From: Flavobacterium sp. Sd200
GTDB lineage: Bacteria > Bacteroidota > Bacteroidia > Flavobacteriales > Flavobacteriaceae
DNA length: 64,000 bases
Reading direction: 5' to 3'
Assembly (NCBI RefSeq): GCF_009826935.1
Contig: NZ_WUMN01000001.1
Coordinates: 186,001 to 250,000, forward strand
In this document: positions 16,506-26,012 of the stretch, in pieces
How the letters are laid out: the number at the start of each line of letters is the position of its first letter
Position numbering within the stretch: the stretch's first letter is position 1
Made by a program: the position numbers and the translations under genes
The notes under the pieces: generated by a model
Database searches by the model: none
Told to the model about the DNA's origin: nothing
What the model saw: only the letters and a program-made list of their open reading frames with translations

Positions 16506-16985
16506 ATGAGCAAATTTCGTTTAGATGAGGTTGATCACCAAATATTAGATATGCTGATTGACAACACAAGGGTGCCATTTACTGACATTGCAAAAAAACT
16601 TTTAATCTCTGCCGGAACGGTACACGTAAGGGTTAAAAAGATGGAAGATGCCGGTATTATTATGGGTTCTTCTCTTACACTGGATTATGAAAAACTTGGA
16701 TATTCTTTTATTGCATACGTTGGTGTGTTTCTTCATAACACTTCTCAAACTAAATTTGTGCTTGAAAGGATAAATGAAATACCATTTGTAACCGTGGCAC
16801 ATGTTACAACAGGTAAGTTTAACATCTTTTGTAAAATAAGAGCAAAAGATACCAAGCACGCAAAAGAAGTTATCTTTATGATAGACGATATTGAAGGCGT
16901 TTACAGGACGGAAACCATGATATCGCTTGAAGAAAGCATTAATGATAAGAAAAGGCTGATGCACACCATCTTTAAAGACCTGTAA
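16506..16985 (+). CDS. Lrp/AsnC-family transcriptional regulator
   Basis: The N-terminal winged helix ('LDEVDHQILDMLIDNTRVPFTDIAKKL', residues 4-60) is followed by the RAM ligand-binding domain ('VTVAHVTTGKFNIFCKIRAKD', about 95-120). The 159-residue length is standard. Such proteins sense amino acids as octamers. It lies 84 bp past the M14 peptidase on the same strand, so it may be partly cotranscribed with it, and is followed by a strong terminator. Confidence 0.9.
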   Translation: MSKFRLDEVDHQILDMLIDNTRVPFTDIAKKLLISAGTVHVRVKKMEDAGIIMGSSLTLDYEKLGYSFIAYVGVFLHNTSQTKFVLERINEIPFVTVAHVTTGKFNIFCKIRAKDTKHAKEVIFMIDDIEGVYRTETMISLEESINDKKRLMHTIFKDL

Positions 16986-17007
16986 GATTTTTTATCAAAA
17001 TATTAAT

Positions 17008-17040
17008 ACCCTCTTGCTTGGTGGCAAGGGGGTTTTTTTA
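17008..17040 (+). terminator. Terminator of the Lrp/AsnC gene
   Basis: CCCTCTTGC/GCAAGGGGG hairpin and a seven-T run, just before ppc. Confidence 0.8.
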
Positions 17041-17064
17041 TTAAATTCAGCAAAAAAATAATAC

Positions 17065-19641
17065 ATGTATCCTGCAACCAGAATAGAGCGTTTTAACGAA
17101 GACGTTCAGCTTAAATACCAGCTTTTTAACAGCATCTTTATTACCCTGCCATTTCAGGCAATAGATAATACAGGTGCATTGTTGCCGCTGTTTTCAGAAA
17201 TTTGTGATGAAGGTTTTAAGAATGGTAAGAGTCCTGAGGGGATTTTTAATGAGTTTGCCGAAAAATACCTTACAGAATATAGCGATAAAGAAAGAATAGA
17301 CCTTATGTTTAGGTTTATACAATATGTTGAACGTCAGGTAGTGCTTTTCGATGCTATAGAAGACGCTGCTTTTAGTAAGCTCAATAATCTGGAAGGCAGC
17401 GGATCGTTACGTGAAAGCCGCGAAAAAGCAGAAAATCATGGGCAAAAGCAGGAACTAAGAGAGTTTTTAAAAGATTTTAGCATACGTCCGGTGCTAACGG
17501 CTCACCCAACGCAGTTCTACCCGGGGTCTGTATTGGGTATCATCACTTCATTGACTAATGCTATTAAAAATAATAACCTCGGCGAAATTAAGACCCTGCT
17601 GGCACAGCTAGGCAAAACTCCTTTTATACAAAAAGAAAAACCAACACCTTATGATGAGGCTATAAGTTTGTTGTGGTATTTAGAGAATGTGTTTTATAAC
17701 GCTGCAGGCGATATCTCATCTTATTTACAGGATTCAGTATATGATGGCGAGTTGCTGCCAAGCCCTGTCATATCATTCGGTTTTTGGCCGGGTGGCGACC
17801 GTGACGGTAATCCGTTCGTGACGAATGAAATTACGCTTAAAGTGGCAGACAGACTAAGGACATCAATTTTAAAATGTTATTATAACGATGTGCGCGACCT
17901 TAAGCGTAAACTTACCTTTAACAGCGTTCACGAAAAAATAGGAGAGCTTGAGCAAAGCCTATACCGATCGGTATTTTATTCTAAAGGAGAACTATTCATT
18001 ACCCTTGACGAACTTAAAAAGGGCCTTGCAGAAATAAGAGAGATCATTATTAACCAGCACCAATCATTATATTTAGACCAAATTGATTGTTTTATAAATA
18101 AAGTAAATCTTTTTGGTTTCCATTTTGCATCGCTTGATATTCGCCAGAACAGTAAAATACATAATGCTGTTTTTACCAACATTATAAAGCATCTTGAAAA
18201 AGCTAATGATTCGGTTAACGGATATGCCAATTTTGATGAGAAAACTAAGCTCGAAGCTTTAAGCAGGCTCAAGGCAAATATTTCTCCTGAAGATTTTGAC
18301 GACGAAGACACCCGAAAAACTCTTGAGTCAATACTGGCAATCAAAACCATACAACAAAATAATGGGGAAAAAGGTTCTAACCGATACATTATAAGTAATA
18401 ACGAAAGTGCTCTTAATGTGCTGGAACTTTTGACGCTGTTTAGTCTTTTAGGCTGGCAAACGCCTCCTGTAGACATTGTTCCTTTGTTTGAAACCGTAGA
18501 CGATCTTGAAGATGCGGGGCACGTAATGAAGCTTTTGTATGAAAATGAGCGTTATGCAGCTCACCTTAAATCGAGAGGAAACCGCCAAACCATAATGCTT
18601 GGTTTTAGCGACGGTACTAAAGATGGTGGCTACCTTATGGCTAACTGGGGTATTTATAAGGCTAAAGAAAATCTTACTCAAATGGCGCGTGAGCATGGCA
18701 TTAAAGTGGTGTTTTTTGATGGTAGAGGTGGTCCTCCGGCACGTGGTGGCGGTAAAACACATAAGTTTTATGCATCGCTGGGGCCTGGCATTGAAAACAG
18801 GGAAATACAGGTAACGATACAGGGGCAAACCATAAGTTCTAACTTTGGTACGCCTGATTCTTGCCGTTTTAACCTTGAGAATCTTTTAAGTGCGGGTATA
18901 ACCAATGGGGTGTTTAATAAAAGTGACAAGCCATTTAGTGATGACCAGAAAGCACTAATAGAAGATATGGCAAGGATTAGCTATAAAAAGTACATGGATT
19001 TTAAAGGCCATGACAAGTTTTTGCCGTACCTGGAAAAAATGAGTACTCTTAATTATTATGCAAAGACTAACATTGGCAGCCGTCCGTCTAAACGTAATAC
19101 TGACAGTAAGCTTGATTTTGCCGATCTAAGGGCAATACCTTTTGTTGGGTCGTGGAGTCAGTTAAAGCAAAACGTACCGGGCTTTTTTGGACTCGGAGCT
19201 GCATTGGGCGAATATGAAAAAAGAGGAGAATGGGAAAAAGTACAGGCGCTTTATCAGGATTCATTATTTTTCAGGACACTGCTCGAAAACAGTATGATGT
19301 CGCTAACCAAGTCTTTCTTTCCCTTAACGGCCTATATGAAAGATGATGCTGAGTTTGGTGCATTCTGGGAAATTATATACAACGAGTTTTTAGAAACCAA
19401 ACGTCTGTTGCTTAAAATATCAGGCTATAAAGAACTTATGGAGAATTACCCTGATGGTAAGGCTTCTATTAAACTTCGTGAGCAAATAGTAGTACCCCTG
19501 CTAACCATACAGCAATATGCGCTTAGTGCGATAAGAAAAATGAAAAATGGCCAACAGGACGATGCATTGCTTGAAGTGTATGAAAAAATAGTTACACGCT
19601 CGCTGTTTGGTAATATTAATGCTGCAAGAAACTCTGCTTAA
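17065..19641 (+). CDS. ppc: Phosphoenolpyruvate carboxylase
   Basis: The enzyme makes oxaloacetate from PEP and bicarbonate, refilling the TCA cycle. The catalytic His lies in 'RPVLTAHPTQ' (~143-149). 'FWPGGDRDGNPFVT' (~240) and 'FFDGRGGPPARGGGKTHKF' (~550) follow. The last motif differs from the usual GRGG(T/S)(V/I)GRGG: the central residues are P-P-A. The C-terminus is 'AARNSA' rather than the canonical 'RNTG'. At 858 residues it is slightly shorter than E. coli Ppc. It lies two bases before a DinB-like gene and probably shares its transcript. Confidence 0.9.
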   Translation: MYPATRIERFNEDVQLKYQLFNSIFITLPFQAIDNTGALLPLFSEICDEGFKNGKSPEGIFNEFAEKYLTEYSDKERIDLMFRFIQYVERQVVLFDAIEDAAFSKLNNLEGSGSLRESREKAENHGQKQELREFLKDFSIRPVLTAHPTQFYPGSVLGIITSLTNAIKNNNLGEIKTLLAQLGKTPFIQKEKPTPYDEAISLLWYLENVFYNAAGDISSYLQDSVYDGELLPSPVISFGFWPGGDRDGNPFVTNEITLKVADRLRTSILKCYYNDVRDLKRKLTFNSVHEKIGELEQSLYRSVFYSKGELFITLDELKKGLAEIREIIINQHQSLYLDQIDCFINKVNLFGFHFASLDIRQNSKIHNAVFTNIIKHLEKANDSVNGYANFDEKTKLEALSRLKANISPEDFDDEDTRKTLESILAIKTIQQNNGEKGSNRYIISNNESALNVLELLTLFSLLGWQTPPVDIVPLFETVDDLEDAGHVMKLLYENERYAAHLKSRGNRQTIMLGFSDGTKDGGYLMANWGIYKAKENLTQMAREHGIKVVFFDGRGGPPARGGGKTHKFYASLGPGIENREIQVTIQGQTISSNFGTPDSCRFNLENLLSAGITNGVFNKSDKPFSDDQKALIEDMARISYKKYMDFKGHDKFLPYLEKMSTLNYYAKTNIGSRPSKRNTDSKLDFADLRAIPFVGSWSQLKQNVPGFFGLGAALGEYEKRGEWEKVQALYQDSLFFRTLLENSMMSLTKSFFPLTAYMKDDAEFGAFWEIIYNEFLETKRLLLKISGYKELMENYPDGKASIKLREQIVVPLLTIQQYALSAIRKMKNGQQDDALLEVYEKIVTRSLFGNINAARNSA

Positions 19642-19643
19642 TA

Positions 19644-20162
19644 ATGAAAGTTACTGATTTGAAACCGGAAGAATATGCCCGGTATTATGATACTTACCTG
19701 CCTTTGGTGGGCAATGAGTGGACACTTATAGAAGAGCTGGAAATAAGCGTTCACAGCCTTATTCGTTTTGTTCAGGATATACCCATGGATAAATATGATT
19801 ACCGGTATGCTGAAGGTAAATGGACAATAAAAGATATCCTACAGCACCTTATAGACACTGAGAGGATATTCGCTTACAGAGCTTTGCGTTTTGCACGTAA
19901 TGACAGTACTGAGTTGCCCGGATTTGACGAAAACCTGTTTGCCGCTACTGCTAATGGGGCGGAAAGAAAATTACAGGACCTTCTTACAGAGCTGTCAATA
20001 GTAAGGCAATCTACCATTATGCTTTTTAAGTCTTTTAATAGCGAAGATTTTTTAAAGCGGGGTATAGCTTCGGGCAATACTGCGTCGGTAAGGGCAATAG
20101 GTTTTATAATTATTGGTCATCAAAAACATCATTTGAATGTTTTTAAAGAAAGATATTTGTAA
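19644..20162 (+). CDS. DinB-fold (DinB_2) protein
   Basis: The 172-residue four-helix protein carries the DinB metal-binding pattern: 'KWTIKDILQHLIDTERIFAYRALRFARND' gives the first His, and 'IIGHQKHHLNVFKERY' the last two. Members bind Zn/Ni and some are thiol (bacillithiol-type) transferases; the substrate is unknown. It begins two bases after the ppc stop and ends in a 50-bp palindromic terminator. Confidence 0.85.
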   Translation: MKVTDLKPEEYARYYDTYLPLVGNEWTLIEELEISVHSLIRFVQDIPMDKYDYRYAEGKWTIKDILQHLIDTERIFAYRALRFARNDSTELPGFDENLFAATANGAERKLQDLLTELSIVRQSTIMLFKSFNSEDFLKRGIASGNTASVRAIGFIIIGHQKHHLNVFKERYL

Positions 20163-20169
20163 GGAGATT

Positions 20170-20219
20170 ACTAAAACATAAAGGGCGGCATTTTAAAATG
20201 CCGCCCTTTATGTTTTAGT
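20170..20219. terminator. 50-bp perfect palindrome, bidirectional terminator
   Basis: Every base from 20170 pairs with its mirror through 20219 (core AAAGGGCGGCATTTT/AAAATGCCGCCCTTT). It lies between the stops of the convergent DinB and TauE genes, 8 and 12 bp away. Confidence 0.85.
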
Positions 20220-20230
20220 GCTTTCGGGTT

Positions 20231-21124
20231 TTATAATAATGCTTTATAAAGCGAATAGCCCGAAGTAATTATTATAAGTATTCCTACCATGAAAAACAAA
20301 GCCCTCTTGTTTATCTTTGAGGCAAGAAAAGCCCCAAAAGGTGCGGCAAGTGCGCCTCCGGCTATCAGGCCGAGTATTATTTGCCAATGCTTTACCCCAA
20401 GTATAAATACAAAAATGGCAGTGGCAAAATAGGTTATAAAAAACTCAGCAGTATTTACAGTGCCAATTGCTTCGCGGGGATTTTTGCCCTGACTTAAAAG
20501 GTTAGATGTAACTATTGGTCCCCAACCGCCACCGCCAATGGTATCTAAAAATCCGCCAAACAATGCAAGTAATGGTGCACCTTTTACTGCTTTATTTGTG
20601 TTTATTTTATTGGCAAATCCTTTATAGATAATATAGGAGCCTAATAAAATAAGATAACCAGATATATAAGGCTTTACAATATCACCATCAAAATAATCAG
20701 CAATAAGATAAGCTCCCAAAACGGCACCAAGTGTTCCTGTTACTACTATTTTAAAAAATAGTCCTTTATCAATATTCTTAAATTTTATGTGTGACAATCC
20801 GGATATGCCTGTGGTAAAAATTTCAGAGGTATGCACGCTTGCCGAAGCCAGGGCAGGAGGTATGCCAAAATTTATAAGCAGTGTGGTACAACTAACGCCA
20901 TAAGCCATTCCCAAAGCACCGTCTACTACCTGAGCAAGAAAACCTACGGTCATAAATATAAAAAAGGTGCTGTCAAAAAGCAGTGTACCATTATAAAGTT
21001 CGCCAATAAGCAAGTAGGCAAAATAGCCCACAATTACTAATTTTAATAACAACATTGTAATGGCAATTTGTTTAAAACTAATAGTGTTCGTGGCTTTCTC
21101 CAGTTGCAATAAAATCCTGGTCAT
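20231..21124 (-). CDS. TauE/SafE-family (DUF81) anion exporter
   Basis: The 297-residue protein has about eight membrane helices in two related halves. Family signature segments are 'VGFLAQVVDGALGMAYGVSCTT' and 'LFGGFLDTIGGGGWGPIVTS'. Members export sulfite, sulfoacetate or similar anions; the substrate here is unknown and no sulfur gene is adjacent. It is a single gene with the shared palindromic terminator. Confidence 0.88.
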   Translation of the reverse strand: MTRILLQLEKATNTISFKQIAITMLLLKLVIVGYFAYLLIGELYNGTLLFDSTFFIFMTVGFLAQVVDGALGMAYGVSCTTLLINFGIPPALASASVHTSEIFTTGISGLSHIKFKNIDKGLFFKIVVTGTLGAVLGAYLIADYFDGDIVKPYISGYLILLGSYIIYKGFANKINTNKAVKGAPLLALFGGFLDTIGGGGWGPIVTSNLLSQGKNPREAIGTVNTAEFFITYFATAIFVFILGVKHWQIILGLIAGGALAAPFGAFLASKINKRALFFMVGILIIITSGYSLYKALL

Positions 21125-21311
21125 TCGATAGTTTTTAATTTACTATACTATTTCTATAGAGTAATAGTGTGTGCAAATATAATAAACAAATTTGCTTTAA
21201 GCAGTCATAAAAAGTGATAAAGATTTTTTAATAAAAAAAACCTTTCACAATGCGCTTCATTACATTTTACTTACCTAACTTTATTCTGTATAAATAAACA
21301 CAATACACTTT

Positions 21312-22946
21312 ATGGAAAACATTAATGCAGGCACAGAAGCTTTCGCAAACATTTTCGTAGAAGAAAGCCAAATTCCCGAGAAATTTAAAATAAACCCTAT
21401 ACACCAACGCGAATACCTTTTAAACGGGGAATTAGTACCATGGAGTGGTAAGACCATGGATATACTTTCGCCGGTATTTGTAAAATCTGACGGCAGCTAC
21501 GGGCGCAAAGTGGTGGGATCTATCCCACAAACATCGCCAAAAGAGGCTATGGAAGCCCTTGATGCCGCTGTTGCAGCCTACAACAACGGACAGGGAGAGT
21601 GGCCAACCATGAGTGTGGAGAACCGTATTAAATGCATGGAAAAATTTGTGTATTTAATGATAAAGGAGCGCGATGAGGTTATAAACCTGCTTATGTGGGA
21701 AATAGGTAAAACCCTTGCAGATTCTACTAAAGAGTTTGACCGTACAGTTGAATATATTAACGCTACCATAGATGCGCTTAAAGACCTTGACCGTGAGTCA
21801 TCGCGTTTTCAGCAGGCTGAGGGCACGTTGGCACAAATTCGCCGCTCGCCTCTTGGAGTAGTGCTAAGCATGGGGCCGTTTAACTACCCGCTTAACGAAA
21901 TATTTACTACACTCATCCCGGCTCTTATAATGGGTAATACCATATTGTTTAAGCTGCCAAAGCATGGTGTGCTGGCGCACTACCCGTTGCTTAAAGCATT
22001 TAAAGAGGCTTTTCCTCCGGGAACGGTAAACACGCTTTACGGAAAAGGATCGGAAATTATATCGCCAATAATGGAGAGCGGCAAGGTAAATGTTTTAGCG
22101 TTCATTGGTTCAAGTAAAGTAGCAAACGGGCTTAAAAAGCAACACCCTAAAGTAAACCGTTTGAGGGCTATTTTGAGTCTTGATGCTAAAAATGCTGCCA
22201 TTGTAACTAAAAATGCCGATCTTGATGTGGCAGTTAACGAGTGTTTGTTAGGTGCATTATCATTTAACGGGCAGCGTTGTACAGCACTTAAACTTATATT
22301 TGTTCAAAAAGACATTGCTGATGCGTTTGTACAAAAGCTTAGTACTGCAGTTTCTGCAATGAAACCCGGATTGCCGTGGGATAAAGATGTAAAAATAACT
22401 CCGCTGCCTGAGCTTGACAAACCTGCCTATCTTAAAGATTGTATTGAAGATGCCATTGCTAATGGGGGTAAGGTTATTAATGAAAACGGTGGTGTTACTA
22501 ACGGATCGTTAGTATTCCCTGCGGTTGTTTATCCTGTTAATGATAAAATGACGTTGTATCATGAAGAGCAATTTGGCCCGATCGTGCCGGTTGTGCCTTT
22601 TGAAACTATAGATGAGCCTATCAAATATCAAATAGAAGCCTCTCATGGCATGCAGGTAAGTATATTTAGCAATGACGCTCAGGAGGTGGCAAACCTTATT
22701 GATCCATTTGTTAATTTGGTAAGCCGTGTTAATATTAACTGCCAGGCGCAGCGCGGACCCGATGTTTTTCCTTTTACAGGCCGTAAGGACAGTGCTGAGG
22801 GTACACTATCGGTATTTGATGCGTTGCGTTCGTTCTCAATTCGATCATTGGTAGCTGCAAAAAATACTGAAGCTAATAAGGAGTTGCTAAACACCATAGT
22901 ACGCGACCATGATTCTAATTTTTTAAGTACCGACTATATTTTTTAA
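21312..22946 (+). CDS. gapN: NADP-dependent non-phosphorylating glyceraldehyde-3-phosphate dehydrogenase
   Basis: This aldehyde dehydrogenase family member has the GapN motifs 'MGPFNYPLNEIFTTLIPALI' and catalytic Cys in 'FNGQRCTALK' (about residue 322). Near the end 'QRGPDVFPFTGRKDSAEGT' forms the phosphate-binding loop of GapN rather than general ALDH. It oxidises glyceraldehyde-3-phosphate directly to 3-phosphoglycerate, giving NADPH without ATP. Its 544 residues exceed the ~480 of streptococcal GapN through an N-terminal extension. It is monocistronic, with a strong terminator. Confidence 0.85.
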   Translation: MENINAGTEAFANIFVEESQIPEKFKINPIHQREYLLNGELVPWSGKTMDILSPVFVKSDGSYGRKVVGSIPQTSPKEAMEALDAAVAAYNNGQGEWPTMSVENRIKCMEKFVYLMIKERDEVINLLMWEIGKTLADSTKEFDRTVEYINATIDALKDLDRESSRFQQAEGTLAQIRRSPLGVVLSMGPFNYPLNEIFTTLIPALIMGNTILFKLPKHGVLAHYPLLKAFKEAFPPGTVNTLYGKGSEIISPIMESGKVNVLAFIGSSKVANGLKKQHPKVNRLRAILSLDAKNAAIVTKNADLDVAVNECLLGALSFNGQRCTALKLIFVQKDIADAFVQKLSTAVSAMKPGLPWDKDVKITPLPELDKPAYLKDCIEDAIANGGKVINENGGVTNGSLVFPAVVYPVNDKMTLYHEEQFGPIVPVVPFETIDEPIKYQIEASHGMQVSIFSNDAQEVANLIDPFVNLVSRVNINCQAQRGPDVFPFTGRKDSAEGTLSVFDALRSFSIRSLVAAKNTEANKELLNTIVRDHDSNFLSTDYIF

Positions 22947-22970
22947 TCGTTTGTATTCAAAATATAACTT

Positions 22971-22993
22971 AAAGAGGCTTCGGCCTCTTTTTT
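22971..22993 (+). terminator. gapN terminator
   Basis: AAAGAGGC-TTCG-GCCTCTTT is an 8-bp stem with a stable UUCG tetraloop and a T run. Confidence 0.9.
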
Positions 22994-23054
22994 ATGTAAA
23001 CCTATTTTAATTAATTTTTAACAGTCTTATTGCTTCAATTTGAAACCTAATATG

Positions 23055-23198
23055 TAGTTTTGTGCTTTAGTGTTTATCATTTTTGCTGCTTTTAAGCAAA
23101 TATGTTTAATACTTAGTGTGTTTGTGTTGGTGTTCGAATACTTTTAGTATTAGAACAAAAACTTAGGCGGAGGCTTGTAGGGGGCCTCCGCTTTTATT
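23055..23198 (+). ncRNA. Candidate small RNA: -7 box, two hairpins, terminator
   Basis: The gap from 22947 to 23275 has no convincing coding frame. It contains TAGTTTTG (23055-23062), a 12-bp stem with one G-A mismatch at 23131-23157, and a terminator-like hairpin GCGGAGGC/GCCTCCGC with TTTT at 23167-23195. A transcript of about 125-130 bases would result. The -33 spacing is not ideal (nearest TTG gives 22 or 12 bp), and no known RNA family is recognised. Confidence 0.35.
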
Positions 23199-23275
23199 TA
23201 TTAGCATCTTCTTTTATAAAAAATACAAATTGTCAATTTTTTAGGCTTAAACGATATTTCATTTGTATTTTTAAA

Positions 23276-23452
23276 TCATCGTTTATTCTTGTATCTGTTG
23301 TAGAGATAAAGCGGAATAATCCCAAATAAAATAATTGAAAAACCTATTACTATTAAAAGTATAGCGTACGGCCAGTGCATAATTCTGAATAGATAACCCA
23401 GCCCAAGGATTACACAGGCAGGATAGGTTAAAATATAATATGTTTTCCTCAT
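23276..23452 (-). CDS. 58-residue GldL-like membrane mini-protein
   Basis: An ATG at 23450-23452 opens a 58-codon frame: a basic start, a first hydrophobic helix ('ILTYPACVILGLGYLF'), the turn 'RIMHWPYA', a second helix ('ILLIVIGFSIILFGIIPLYL') and a basic tail 'YNRYKNKR'. The helix-turn-helix with the I-x-HWP turn resembles the membrane anchor of GldL-like Bacteroidota proteins, but the cytoplasmic part is absent. The hydrophobic pattern and basic ends make chance unlikely. Function unknown. Confidence 0.55.
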   Translation of the reverse strand: MRKTYYILTYPACVILGLGYLFRIMHWPYAILLIVIGFSIILFGIIPLYLYNRYKNKR

Positions 23453-23517
23453 CACATTAAAATTATTTCTAATTTCAAATGTAATTCTTTATTTTTTGCT
23501 TTTTGATAATAATCTTG

Positions 23518-25146
23518 CTACACCTGAATCACACCCGGATTATACTGTTTTTCAATAGGGCAGTGGTTGGCGGCTTCTATACCTAAAGATATCCATTTTC
23601 GGGTATCTATTGGGTCTATTACAGCATCAGTCCACAAACGTGCAGCAGCATAATAAGGCGATACCTGCGCATCATATTTAGCTTTTATTCTGTTAAACAT
23701 TTCGGTTTCTTTTTCAGGGGTTAGCGTTTCGCCTTTGGTTTTAAGTGATGCAGCTTCAATTTGCATGAGCACTTTGGCAGCCTGTGCACCGCCCATAACG
23801 GCAAGCTCGGCACTTGGCCAGGCCACGATGAACCTGGGATCATAAGCTTTTCCGCACATGGCATAATTACCGGCTCCATAAGAGTTGCCTATTACAACAG
23901 TAAATTTTGGTACGACTGAATTGCTAACAGCATTTACCATCTTGGCACCGTCTTTAATAATACCGCCATGCTCTGATTTAGAGCCAACCATAAATCCTGT
24001 AACATCCTGCAAAAACACCAACGGAATTTTCTTTTGGTTACAGTTGGCTATAAAACGGGTAGCTTTGTCGGCACTGTCGCTATAAATAACACCACCAAAT
24101 TGCATTTCGCCTTTTTTTGTCTTAACTACTTTGCGCTGGTTGGCTACAATACCTACAGCCCAACCGTCTATACGGGCATAGCCGGTAATTATGGTTTGGC
24201 CGTAACCCGCCTTGTATTCTTCAAATTCGCTGCTGTCAACCAAGCGTTTAATGATCTCCATCATGTCATACTGCTCGTTGCGAAGGTTTGGTAATATGCC
24301 ATAAATTTCTTCCTGTGCCAATTCGGGTTTATGTGCTGCAACCCTGCTGAATCCCGCTTTGGTATAATCACCGATTTTATCTACAATGTTCTTTATCTTG
24401 TCAAGGGCATCCTTATCATCCTTCGCTTTATAGTCTGTTACTCCCGATATTTCGCAATGAGTAGTAGCGCCGCCAAGTGTTTCATTATCTATGTTTTCGC
24501 CAATGGCAGCCTTTACGAGGTAGCTTCCGGCTAAAAATATGCTTCCGGTTTTGTCAACAATAAGTGCTTCATCGCTCATTATAGGTAAATAAGCACCGCC
24601 CGCCACACAACTGCCCATAACGGCAGCAATTTGTGTTATGCCCATACTGCTCATAATGGCATTGTTTCTAAAAATGCGGCCAAAATGTTCTTTATCAGGA
24701 AATATTTCATCCTGTAAAGGCAGGTACACCCCGGCGCTGTCTACCAAATATATTATAGGTAAACGGTTTTCTATGGCTATCTCCTGTGCACGGAGGTTCT
24801 TTTTGCCTGTAATAGGAAACCACGCCCCGGCTTTAACTGTAGCATCGTTAGCAACAACAATGCACTGTCGGCCTTTTATATAGCCTATTTTTACTACCAC
24901 GCCACCACTTGGGCACCCACCATGTTCCGGGTACATGTCTTCTCCGGCAAAAGCACCTATTTCTATAGCATGAGCATCGGCATCCAGTAAATAGTTAATG
25001 CGCTCACGTGCTGTCATTTTGCCTTCGGCGTGCAGCTTTTCAATACGTTTTTCTCCGCCTCCCAATTTTACTTTGGCAAGTTTTTGCCTGAGTGTGCTCA
25101 AAAGAAGTTTGTTGTGGTCCTCGTTTTTATTGAAATTAATATCCAT
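23518..25146 (-). CDS. Acyl-CoA carboxylase beta subunit (methylcrotonyl-CoA-type)
   Basis: The protein has both carboxyltransferase halves. The N half has 'KMTARERINYLLD' and 'SAGVYLPLQDEIFPDKEHFGRIFRN' (the latter close to methylcrotonyl-CoA carboxylase beta). The C half has 'FLQDVTGFMVGSKSEHGGII' and 'IGNSYGAGNYAMCGKAYDPRF'. It transfers carboxyl from biotin to an acyl-CoA, probably in leucine degradation. At 542 residues it is full length. The biotin-carrying alpha subunit is not adjacent, so the holoenzyme must be assembled from elsewhere. Confidence 0.88.
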   Translation of the reverse strand: MDINFNKNEDHNKLLLSTLRQKLAKVKLGGGEKRIEKLHAEGKMTARERINYLLDADAHAIEIGAFAGEDMYPEHGGCPSGGVVVKIGYIKGRQCIVVANDATVKAGAWFPITGKKNLRAQEIAIENRLPIIYLVDSAGVYLPLQDEIFPDKEHFGRIFRNNAIMSSMGITQIAAVMGSCVAGGAYLPIMSDEALIVDKTGSIFLAGSYLVKAAIGENIDNETLGGATTHCEISGVTDYKAKDDKDALDKIKNIVDKIGDYTKAGFSRVAAHKPELAQEEIYGILPNLRNEQYDMMEIIKRLVDSSEFEEYKAGYGQTIITGYARIDGWAVGIVANQRKVVKTKKGEMQFGGVIYSDSADKATRFIANCNQKKIPLVFLQDVTGFMVGSKSEHGGIIKDGAKMVNAVSNSVVPKFTVVIGNSYGAGNYAMCGKAYDPRFIVAWPSAELAVMGGAQAAKVLMQIEAASLKTKGETLTPEKETEMFNRIKAKYDAQVSPYYAAARLWTDAVIDPIDTRKWISLGIEAANHCPIEKQYNPGVIQV

Positions 25147-25314
25147 ACTTTTATGGTATTATAAATATAATTACATTTGTTCACTGCTAAAATACGAAAA
25201 CGTTTGTAAATAAAATATTTTTTTGAAATACTCATAAAAATATTGTTATTACTCCCTTTTGCTTTAATAACCTCATGTTTATAATTACTTAATAATTTCT
25301 TAACATTGGAGATT

Positions 25315-25322
25315 TACATTTG
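25315..25322 (+). promoter_or_regulatory. -7 box of the DUF47-pit operon
   Basis: TACATTTG followed by CACCA, identical to the element before glnN. The ATG is 20 bp downstream. No -33 TTG at the right distance. Confidence 0.45.
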
Positions 25323-25342
25323 CACCATAAAATTTGATATAA

Positions 25343-25987
25343 ATGTCTATAAACAGTATCTTCCAGTTTCTTGTACCAAAGGATAAAAAATTTTTCCCGC
25401 TTTTTGAGCAGGCAGCACAAAACCTTGTAATTCTTGCCCAAACGCTACACGAGGCTGTAAATGCCCCTAAAGCAGAAAGAGAGGCTTATTTTAAAAAAAT
25501 AGAAGAGCTTGAGGCTGTTATAGAGGAGATAGCGCATAAAACCAATCTAGAACTTAGCCGTAATTTTATTACCCCGTTCGACAGGGAGGATGTGCATGCA
25601 CTTATTACAGCTATGGACAATGTAGCAGATTATCTTTATGGTGCAGCTAACCGTATGAGGCTGTACCAGGTAGAAAAAATTACAAAGTCTATCCGTAAAA
25701 TGACCGAGATAACTCTTGAAAGCTGCCAGCTTATTCAGGTTGCAGTGGGCGATCTTAAGGATATGAAAAACCTTAAAGGCATTGCAGAGATATGCATCAG
25801 GCTTAATAAACTTGAAAATAAATCAGATAACGTTTTTGATAAAGCAGTTGCTGATATATTTGAAAATGAGACCGATGCTAAGAATATTATTAAATATAAA
25901 GAAGTACTGTCGTCGTTAGAAACTGCTGCCGATAAATGTAAAGGAGTAGCGAATGTACTGGAGTCTATTACAGTAAAACATTCTTAA
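25343..25987 (+). CDS. DUF47/PhoU-like regulator of phosphate transport
   Basis: The 214-residue all-helical protein has the PhoU-like pattern: 'FFPLFEQAAQNLVILAQTLHEAV' at the start, 'FITPFDREDVHALITAMDNVADYLYGAANRM' near 75-105 with its acidic metal-binding E/D-x3-D positions, and the mirrored second half. DUF47 proteins sit on Pit transporters and modulate phosphate uptake. It starts 26 bp before pit in the same operon, the standard pairing. Confidence 0.92.
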   Translation: MSINSIFQFLVPKDKKFFPLFEQAAQNLVILAQTLHEAVNAPKAEREAYFKKIEELEAVIEEIAHKTNLELSRNFITPFDREDVHALITAMDNVADYLYGAANRMRLYQVEKITKSIRKMTEITLESCQLIQVAVGDLKDMKNLKGIAEICIRLNKLENKSDNVFDKAVADIFENETDAKNIIKYKEVLSSLETAADKCKGVANVLESITVKHS

Positions 25988-26012
25988 ATACCAATTACTT
26001 AAGCAAAGCTTT

